A stretch of 32,500 nucleotides of DNA from Chrysomallon squamiferum (lineage: Eukaryota; Mollusca; Gastropoda; Neomphalida; Peltospiridae), in assembly GCA_012295275.1 (NCBI GenBank), contig CM022666.1, positions 6,973,265 to 7,005,764 of the forward strand. The letters run 5' to 3'. This document shows, piece after piece, positions 25,598 to 32,500 of the stretch (position 1 is its first letter; every line of letters starts with the position of its first letter). The notes beneath the pieces are model-generated. The model was given only the letters and a program-made list of their open reading frames with translations, had not been told where the DNA came from and did no database searches. Both the position numbers and the translations under genes were made by a program.

Positions 25598-26060
25598 ATA
25601 CATATATATATATATATGCACGCATGCACGCACGTTCACACACACACACACACACACTTTCTAATAATTCTTTATTTTTAATCTAAATGTTTTAAAACTC
25701 ATACGTCAGTGAGACACTCCCAGCTACATTAGTGCTACTTACAAAAGGTGCTCAGGGAAAAGAAGGATCTGGTGTATCCCCAAGGGACCGAATCTGCATT
25801 AAAGCTACTTTATAGAAAGCATGCCGAAAAAAAAATTACCTCTGTTTATCTATCTGTCAGTCTGTCTGACTGTGTGTGCATACATATACACAGGCACACA
25901 GACACACACACACACACATACACACACACATGTAGGTAGGTAGGTAGACAGAAACATGCTAACAGAAAACAAAACAGACAACAGACAGTTATACAGGCAT
26001 TGAAAGACTTATGGAGATAAATGGGCATAAGGCAGGGGGAGGGGGGGGGGGAGGAGAGAG
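25598..26060. repeat. Microsatellite cluster and G tract
   Basis: An (AT)n, GCACGC and (CA)n compound tract lies at about 25598-25657. TCTG and CA repeats occur at about 25850-25931, with a GTAG tetranucleotide at about 25933-25948. A G tract at 26035-26054 is interrupted only by A at 26040 and 26052. The sequence between 25670 and 25840 looks unique. Confidence 0.85.
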
Positions 26061-26864
26061 AAGAAGAAATACAGACCTAAAGAGAATGACAGAAAAAGAC
26101 AAAAAGAGAGATAATGGAAGACAGAGGGGAAAAAAATTTATGGAAAAAAAAGGTAAGAACAAATGATAAGTGCAGCTGTAATTATTGGCCAAAAATATGA
26201 CAGACATTTAAGTACATGAAGAAACAGACAGACAGACAGACAGAAGACAACATTTCTAAATTTGAAATTTCCTTTTATAGTTGGAAGCCTGAAGCTATAA
26301 CCAACACACCTTCCAGTCTGTGATTCCAAATAAGAATACTAATCAGTTCTATTACACTGAATTAAGGGAATAATAGATTTTAATATTATTTGATAAATAA
26401 ATAAAGAAAGAAAGAAAGAAAGAAAGAAAGAACGGAAAAAGAAAGAACTACAATTTAATAAATGCATAACAGAATGGCCAATAATTCCAAATGTTCTCAA
26501 GTTTACAGCAGGAAGAGAGTAACTGTGTATGAATTGTAACAATTCATTTCAAGAATTTTTACATTTGTTATAAAGTGCAGATCCAACGCTCACCAAACAA
26601 ACATGCACACAAATATACTCCCATAAACAGATAAATCACACACATTCACTCTCACACACATACACATATAAATATGTACACATACAGACAGATATAATCA
26701 CAGATATGCACAATGCTAGATTATAGACATAGAAAACAATGTGTGTATTTATGTACATATAGGTAAGTATACAGATCACATTAAATAAATAAAACAAAAG
26801 TCAGTACCAGAAACATAATCAATATTCACTTAACAAATCCAATCCATTCATAAACAACAATTAC
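26061..26864. repeat. Non-coding DNA with (GACA)n, (AAAG)n and CA-rich stretches
   Basis: GACA repeats occur at about 26225-26245, AAAG repeats at about 26401-26432, and CACA/CATA-rich text at about 26636-26710. No gene is seen; minus frames here are short and unrecognisable. Confidence 0.7.
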
Positions 26865-27225
26865 TTAAAAGCCAGTTAATGAGTTACTGATAACGACAAC
26901 AACTACAACTACTAGTACAACTACTATTACAACTACTACAACTACTACTACGTCTCTTCCTCCTCCACCTCCTTTATGAGAAGTCAGTAACAGCTAATAA
27001 CAACTACAACATCAACTACAACTACAACTACAACTACCTCTACAACTACAACTACAACTACAACTACAACTACAACTACCACTACAACTACTACTACTAC
27101 TACAACAACTACAACTACAACTACAACTACAACTACAACTACTACTACTACAACAACTACAACTACAACTACTACTACTACTACTCCTCCTTCATAAAGA
27201 GTCAGCCAGTGAGTAACTGAAAAAC
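26865..27225 (+). repeat. (CTACAA)n/(CTA)n array with duplicated flanks
   Basis: Hexamer CTACAA and trimer CTA repeats fill about 26893-26952 and 27000-27184. The two blocks are separated and bounded by related text: GCCAGTTAATGAGTTACTG at about 26872, a CCTCCTTTATGAGAAGTCAG stretch at about 26967, and CTCCTTCATAAAGAGTCAGC plus CAGTGAGTAACTG at about 27186-27219. The minus frame 26984-27268 is a poly-Val translation and not a gene. Confidence 0.9.
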
Positions 27226-27264
27226 ACCAACACAGTACAACTGTTTTTACTGATGAGAACACAC

Positions 27265-27560
27265 ACACGAGACCTAACCAGTGCCGCCGATGTTAACAAC
27301 AGAGCTGCCGACCACGCAACAGCGGTCTCTAGCACAGGCTGGCTGCTTTCTCTGACAGTCTGGCACCAACAGTGTGAGAGAGAGAGAGGGAAGTGTATTT
27401 GTCTCCACTGCAGTTAGTTGTAGGGAAGATGTTTCTCTAGCAGATCTTTAAAACAAGTCAATAGTGTGTGCGCGTTATCGATGTGGTGCGAGACAGCCGT
27501 AGCATGCAGTTCTCTGCGACGATGTCAACGACAGTGACGTTCGTGACAGTGTTAATTAAG
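27265..27560 (+). promoter_or_regulatory. CpG-richer segment, candidate promoter or 5' exon of the receptor gene
   Basis: About 16 CpG dinucleotides fall in this stretch and seven more before 27702, far denser than in the flanking DNA. A TTTAAAA (27447-27453) could act as a TATA-like element, with TCAATAG-type initiator text just downstream. TGACGT at 27535-27540 is a CRE-like site. The segment lies about 1.6 kb upstream of the receptor start codon on the same strand. It could instead be a non-coding 5' exon; there is no transcript evidence in the sequence itself. Confidence 0.35.
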
Positions 27561-27590
27561 GATGTTGCTAACGACCGAATGGATTATCTG

Positions 27591-28122
27591 ATGAACGTGC
27601 AGGATTATCTAATTGCGGATTAACTGATTTAGTGTTGGATAACCCAACCGACTGTGGATTATTACTGTTTCGACTTCATTTTGGATTATCTGATTAATCG
27701 AGGATTCTGGGATTAATGTGTGGATTTTTTTGTTTGTATTAACAAGTTTTCTGGTTTATGAAAAGCAGAGTTTTTCATTCTGTCATCAGGTGAATTAAGG
27801 AGATGAATAATTAATAACGATAATTTTTGAGATTTACATAAAAAGTAAATTTTTAAAAATATTATCTTTTGGATTTATTATTTATCAAAAAATAAATAAA
27901 TAAATAAATAAATAAATAAGGGAAAACATGTTTTTTTTTTAATTAAATATAAATTAAAAAAAAATATTTTCATATTTGAAACTGACAATTTGGAGTAATT
28001 CTATTAACTTTCTTTTTTCGTGAATTTAAAAAAGATAAATAAAATGTATTTTCCTCCATAATAAGAACATAATTCCTTCAGTCTATGAACAAAGGATTTA
28101 AAACTTTTCTCCTTCTACCAAA

Positions 28123-28156
<34 letters not shown>

Positions 28157-29065
28157 TATTTATGATTTCTGAACTGGTTTTCTGTAATTTACAAAAACAA
28201 AGGAATATGTGGATTGCTTTAAAAACATTTTTAGCAGGATTTTAAACACAAAATTCAGCAGCATTAACATACATACCTATATATATATTTTTTTAGCTGT
28301 CTATGAAAGTTTTGAAAAAAAGAAAGGATTAAGCTTTTCATAGACTATTTTCATTTCCAAGAGGATTAATCATAAATATGATGAACAGTTGTAGCTGACG
28401 TAAGAATTTTACAATTATTTGTTGAGAAAAAGAATCTTTTAAAAATCAGAATCAGAGTATCAGGAACGATTCCAATAATATTAATAATAATTAATTAAAT
28501 AATTTAAAAATAATAATAATAATAAAATTAATCTTAAATATATCTAAGATTGATTTTATTAACGATATAAGATTTTGTTACTATCTCCTTTAAGTGTTTC
28601 TGTTCCTCAAAAACAGACTTATTTTTAAAATCTCCATCACTTCAGAAAGGATTATCAAAAGATTTTATTATCAAAAAAACGTGAATATATTCTCAAAAAT
28701 ACAATGAATGATTTTTTTTAATCAACAAAAAAAAACCTCAATTCATTTCATTACTTTTCAAAAAAAGAGTGAAGGATTTTTTTTTTTGATATTGTATCCA
28801 AAAAAACAAAAAGTCCAACTGAGAAAAGAAAAACAAGTTTATTTCAGTATCTCCAAAACTTCTGAAACAAGTGTAAAGGATGTTAGTGAAAAACAAAGAT
28901 TATCAAGATATAATAATGCAACTACCTTCAGAAAATTCACCAAATAACAGAAAATGACCACAACAAGACGACAAACGGGTTGTTTTAACAACGATCCTAT
29001 GAAGAAGATACAATGAATATTTGAAAAGACCAATCCAATGTTTTGAAACCTCGAAAAAGGATTAC
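27591..29065 (+). repeat. One-stranded GGATTA array in the putative 5' leader
   Basis: GGATTA occurs at 27591, 27602, 27617, 27656, 27683, 27710, 28326, 28363, 28649 and 29059, and variants such as GGATTT, GGATTC or GGATAA at 27637, 27702, 27722, 27871, 28094, 28237 and 28774. I saw no TAATCC on the plus strand in the interval. Seven of the best copies start within about 130 bases at spacings of 8 to 27 bases and share following text such as TCTGAT. GGATTA is also the reverse complement of TAATCC, the site of K50 homeodomain proteins such as Otx and Pitx. It could therefore be a decayed minisatellite, a regulatory cluster, or both. Confidence 0.6.
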
Positions 29066-29071
29066 CTAAAG

Positions 29072-29118
29072 ATGACTGTATGAAGGCTACATCTTTAGTT
29101 CCAAGTCACTATGAATGA
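29072..29118 (+). promoter_or_regulatory. Two small upstream ORFs, one overlapping the receptor start
   Basis: ATG at 29072 opens a three-codon ORF that stops at 29081-29083. ATG at 29080 opens a 12-codon ORF ending with TGA at 29116-29118, past the receptor ATG at 29111 and in a different frame. If the leader is unspliced here, these would lower or regulate translation of the receptor. If the AG at 29097-29098 is a splice acceptor, both ATGs would be removed. Confidence 0.45.
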
Positions 29119-29396
29119 CAGCTATGTGGATAACAATGTGTTTCTAGAATTTCCTTGGAACGAAACTTTCGGGAATACCTCCACCGTTGTCCCCAAGCCT
29201 GCCCTCCGATGGGGGGTGCTGGGCATCCTGTTCATCATTTTTTTCTCGGCAATGGGGAACCTGCTGGTTTGTCTTGCTGTGTGCTGGGAAAGGAGACTTC
29301 AGAACATGACAAACTATTTTCTAATGTCACTGGCCATAGCTGATCTCCTAGTGTCCCTCATTGTCATGCCAGTTGGCATGGTGGTTGAATTGTACG
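29111..29396 (+). CDS. Biogenic-amine GPCR, 5-HT2-like, first coding exon (partial)
   Basis: The exon encodes the first 95 residues and one base of codon 96 of a class A receptor. Residues 1-33 form an extracellular N-terminus without a signal peptide and with three N-glycosylation sequons (N2, N17, N22). Residues about 34-57 are TM1 with the GN pair (N50 = position 1.50). Residues 58-66 are the short first intracellular loop, WERRLQN. Residues about 67-94 are TM2 with NYFLMSLAIAD (D78 = 2.50, the sodium and ligand-network Asp) and VMP. The WERRLQN-TNYFLMSLAI-DL string is typical of invertebrate 5-HT2 receptors, which respond to serotonin through Gq at the plasma membrane; a D2-like or other amine receptor is the main alternative. 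The ATG has A at -3 and an in-frame TAG at 29096 just upstream, which supports this start. The remaining five helices lie beyond the window. Confidence 0.92.
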
Positions 29397-29402
29397 GTGA
29401 GT
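29396..29402 (+). other. Splice donor, phase 1
   Basis: After TAC G the sequence reads GTGAGT, a full-consensus donor (intron starts at 29397). The frame continues into an AT-rich repeat with a stop at 29450, so the exon must end here. As I recall, vertebrate 5-HT2 genes also have an intron at the end of TM2, which fits the family call. Confidence 0.92.
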
Positions 29403-29480
29403 TGGTAGACAGTAATAAATTCTACATATTTTTACATTTATTTATTTATTAACTTACTTATTATTATTATTATTATTATA
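29403..29480. repeat. TTTA/TTA-rich start of the intron
   Basis: TTTA tetranucleotides pass into a TTA run at about 29458-29480, directly before the 80-bp array. Confidence 0.8.
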
Positions 29481-29690
29481 TGAAAAATTTTAAGACTCAA
29501 AGATTATGAATTTTAAAAAGAATTATTAATTTATTTATTTGTTTATTTATTACTATTATTTGAAAAATTTTAAGACTGAAAGATTATGAATTTTAAAAAG
29601 AATTATTAATTTATTTATTTGTTTGTTTATTATTATTATTTGAAAAATTTTAAGACTGAAAGATTATGAATTTTTAAAAATTATTTATTT
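29481..29690 (+). repeat. Exact 80-bp tandem triplication in the intron
   Basis: TGAAAAATTTTAAGACT starts at 29481, 29561 and 29641, a period of exactly 80 bases. The first two units differ at only three positions; the third is complete for about 38 bases and then diverges. High identity indicates a recent duplication. It begins only 84 bases inside the intron. Confidence 0.97.
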
Positions 29691-30255
29691 CTTCTTCTTA
29701 TTATTTTTTTCTCAAATTTGTTTAGCTTTTCATCTACAGAGACAGGCTTGCCAATATTACACTAATTTTCTATTTTTAATCTACACTTTAAAATATCCTA
29801 ATCATTGTGGATGTCATTAAAGCTTCACATTTCAAAGATTGCCAATTTAATAATTAGCTCATTGCACTCAGTTTTATCTATCCTATTTTTCAACAACCAT
29901 ATGAGTAAAAAGAATGTTCTTGAAAAGATTATCAGAAGATTTTGTTATCAAGAAATGCACCTACCTTCAAGAAATTCACTGACTAATTATGAAAAAAAAT
30001 TACAAAGATGATCTTTTGTAAAACAATCTGATTACATCCAGTTTTATTTGTCCTGTTTGTTATGACTTTTTTTATCTGTTCATATCTCTCTCTGTATGTA
30101 ATTTTTTTGAATGTCTTTCTTTTTTCATCATATCTGTCTCTCTTTGTCTATCTCTATCCATCTCATTCTGACTCATTCAGTCAGTCCCTTTTAATTTCTC
30201 ATTCTTTCTTTTTCTCTCTCCATCACACCCACTCTCTCCATGTTTCATTTTCACA

Positions 30256-30258
<3 letters not shown>
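29691..30258. other. Intronic DNA, T-rich toward the right
   Basis: AT-rich intron sequence. The stretch 29926-29987 resembles 28896-28948 upstream of the exon. From about 30060 the strand becomes pyrimidine-rich before the CT tract. No exon is seen. Confidence 0.6.
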
Positions 30259-30327
<69 letters not shown>

Positions 30328-30329
30328 AC
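30259..30329 (+). repeat. (CT)n(CA)n compound microsatellite
   Basis: Pure CT to about 30302, then CA to about 30329. The two frames crossing it are low-complexity. Confidence 0.98.
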
Positions 30330-31153
30330 CTCCTAATCCCTCTCTAATAATAACATTTAAAAAGTTAGTAAAACTGAAGATGTGAACTCTGTACACTGGA
30401 AGCTGCAAGTAAGTTACAGAAATGATGTAATCAGTAAACTGATTTCTTCAATGGGATTATTGTAGGAGTGATTTTAGTGCTAATGCAGTTTTCCCAGTTA
30501 TCGCAAACTGACTTATTGACTAAATGCACCACTGAGTCAAAACTGTCTATTACTGAGAAAACTGTATATAGATAGTTTACAATGTCATACCAGTGAGCAA
30601 TACAGAAATAATACATTTTCCAGTGTGTGTGAAGGTGTGTGTTTGTGTGGGTGTATCAGGGTGTGTAAGGGTGTATTAGTGTATGTTTTTTGTATGCATG
30701 AATGTATGTGTATGTACATATGTTTGTATTCTCTGTGTGTGTGTATTTCCTTGTGTGACATGGTCATGTGTTTATTTAATACATTTTGTTTATAATGATG
30801 GTGCAGAAAAACAATGTATGTTTGCATGTGTAGATGTGTGTGTGTGTGTGTGTGTGTGTGTATTTGTGTGTGTGTGTGTGTGTGTGTGTGTTTATTTATA
30901 AAGTGTGTTTATGTCTGTGATATGCCTGTATGAATGCTGTGTGTCTGTATTGTGACTGTGTTTGGAAACACATGGTGTGTTCTTACAGTTTGTAATACTG
31001 GCGTGAAATTAAAAATCTTTAAGTCACCTCAGTGACAAATCACTTTCCAACAGATGATCAAACAAACCTGAGAAGAGTTGTACAACAGCAAAGTAATCAC
31101 AGAACAAAACTAATAAAACACTGCATATCAATAGTATGCTGTTTCTAATAAAA
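30330..31153. repeat. Intronic DNA with GT-rich stretches
   Basis: 30370-30600 is unique-looking with no exon. 30620-30750 is a decayed GTGTGT-rich stretch, and a pure GT run broken once by TATTT lies at about 30836-30891. 30900-31150 is unique-looking. Confidence 0.7.
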
Positions 31154-31166
31154 CTCTCTCTCTCTC

Positions 31167-31248
<82 letters not shown>

Positions 31249-31278
31249 CCCTCCCTCCCCCTCCCTCCCTCCCCCTTC
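31154..31278 (+). repeat. (CT)n tract ending in (CCCT)n
   Basis: CT repeats to about 31246 pass into CCCT repeats with six C runs of three or more at 31249-31275. The minus strand carries a canonical G-quadruplex pattern. Confidence 0.96.
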
Positions 31279-31730
31279 GTCTCAATCTGTCTTTCTCCTC
31301 CTCTCAACCCACACTGTTTAAAAACCCAGCGCCTCACTAACAAAGTGCATTATGAACAAGTTGACAAGGTGATTTCATTTTCGGTACGTTTAATGGGAAA
31401 AACAGTCTCCCGATAAACTGATTATTTATCTGTCCACTTCACGACCACGACTCCATTTTCACAAATCTGGCTTGCAACAATGTTTCTGAAAGCTTTGCAA
31501 AATTAGGAATAAGCTCACCAAAATTAACACTGGAATGGTTCCATTATTTCAGGCCAATCAACAAGTCATCTAGCTTGTGCGACCTGTCCGAGATGTCAAT
31601 AGTTTAGCAAACCAATTTGAACAAGGAATATTTCCATCCATCCATCTGTAAAGCAACTGGACCAAAATTATTGCATTGGCCTGAAGTAAATGATGTCTTT
31701 GTTTGTAAATGTTACAAAAACATTCTAATT
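31279..31730. other. Unique intronic island with an 11-base inverted repeat
   Basis: Balanced, non-repetitive sequence. TTCAGGCCAAT at 31548-31558 and its reverse complement ATTGGCCTGAA at 31675-31685 are separated by 116 bases. I searched it for the next receptor exon (a W-x-C loop followed by a TM3 ending in DRY) and found none. Confidence 0.5.
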
Positions 31731-32500
31731 TATTATTATTAATATTAGTAGTAGTAGTAATTCTGTAAATGGTTATTTATTAATTCATAATTTCTCAGAT
31801 CTTAAGTTTGATAGTATTTAAAAAATAATAATAACGATAAATAAGTGAAAGAAAATAAATTAAAATAAAAGAAAAAAGAAGATAGAAACTGGATACATTT
31901 TAACTATATAAATAAAACAGTTTTTAGTTCTATTTTATCAGTGTTTCTGTGAAAGTAAGATAAATTTTCAGCAAAAAACTATAATTTATTGATTAATAAA
32001 TTTCTGTCACGTTAGGCACAAGAATATTTAAAATAAAAAAAAAAAAAAAAAAAATGTCTGTATCTAAACTAAAATGGTTTCTTTCTTTAATTTTATCAGT
32101 ATTTTTAGATACAGCTATTTTTAAAAAACAAAAAACAAGATTATGTTTCAGTATTTTAACAAAAACTTATTTATTCTATAAGCTCTGTCCTTCTAGATAC
32201 CAAGCTCTCCCCACTTTTCCATTTAAAAAAAATAAATTTCCTCTTCATATGTAAAATATATTTTTTTTGAATTTTAACTATCTTCTGACATTTTTCAATT
32301 CATATAAAAGCCAGACTTTTTATTATGTATTCCAATAATCAATGGAAAGGGATTTTTTGCTTGTTTGTTTGTTTATTCACTTTTCTTCCTAAACAAAATT
32401 ATATTAATTTTAACTCTTTCTAAACAGTATTAATGTCACAGTGATTAGGAATAGTATCGTCTTTTCAAAACAAAAATTACAAAATAATTTATGCGAGAAA
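31731..32500. other. AT-rich intronic DNA to the window edge
   Basis: Contains a short GTA run (about 31747-31760), a poly-A run (about 32034-32054) and AT-rich sequence. The plus frame 32054-32254 has no recognisable motif and no convincing splice context. No exon is seen. Confidence 0.6.

Noticed and set aside
26984-27268. 94-codon minus frame of poly-Val
   Set aside because: Translation of the CTACAA/CTA array.
31279-32500. Next exon of the receptor
   Set aside because: No frame shows the expected conserved Trp/Cys loop, TM3 or DRY motif.

Overview
The window is non-coding-dominated animal DNA, most likely from a cephalopod mollusc (octopus-like). It is very AT-rich and crowded with simple and degenerate tandem repeats. 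The only confident gene piece is one short coding exon followed by a splice donor and at least 3.1 kb of intron. Around 20.15-20.54 kb there is a decayed tRNA-derived SINE-like element whose B-box area and TTTTATC tail resemble, from memory, widespread cephalopod interspersed repeats. No bacterial-style operon, CRISPR array or intact transposase is present.

Layout. 1-1420: decayed tandem repeat with units of about 165 bp. 1421-10420: AT-rich intergenic or intronic DNA with microsatellites (CT, TG, GAT/CAT, AAG, TATC), a strongly A-rich block (6380-6840) and two G-rich stretches. 10425-11060: an array of 59-bp units carrying the palindrome GTGATCAC. 11061-15620: several long (CT)n tracts, two of them ending in (CCCT)n. 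16480-18530: two further decayed tandem arrays. 19837-21330: a 37-38-bp array, the SINE-like element, and a roughly 30-bp array. 22121-22429: a mixed-composition patch with a broken open reading frame, possibly a pseudogene or transposon relic. 24850-27225: trinucleotide and hexanucleotide arrays.

The gene. 27265-27560 is a CpG-richer segment that I read as a candidate promoter or 5' exon. It is followed by about 1.5 kb in which GGATTA recurs on one strand only. At 29111 begins the first coding exon of a rhodopsin-family biogenic-amine receptor, best matching the 5-HT2 (serotonin) subfamily. It encodes the extracellular N-terminus, TM1, the first intracellular loop and TM2, and ends at a phase-1 GT donor at 29396/29397. 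The intron starts with an exact 80-bp triplication. The next exon (first extracellular loop to TM3) is not in the window.

I found no convincing previously undescribed multi-gene system. The observations most worth checking are the one-stranded GGATTA array upstream of the receptor, the overlapping upstream ORF at its start codon, the shared orientation of all long (CT)n tracts with (CCCT)n 3' ends, and the broken ORF at 22.1-22.4 kb.
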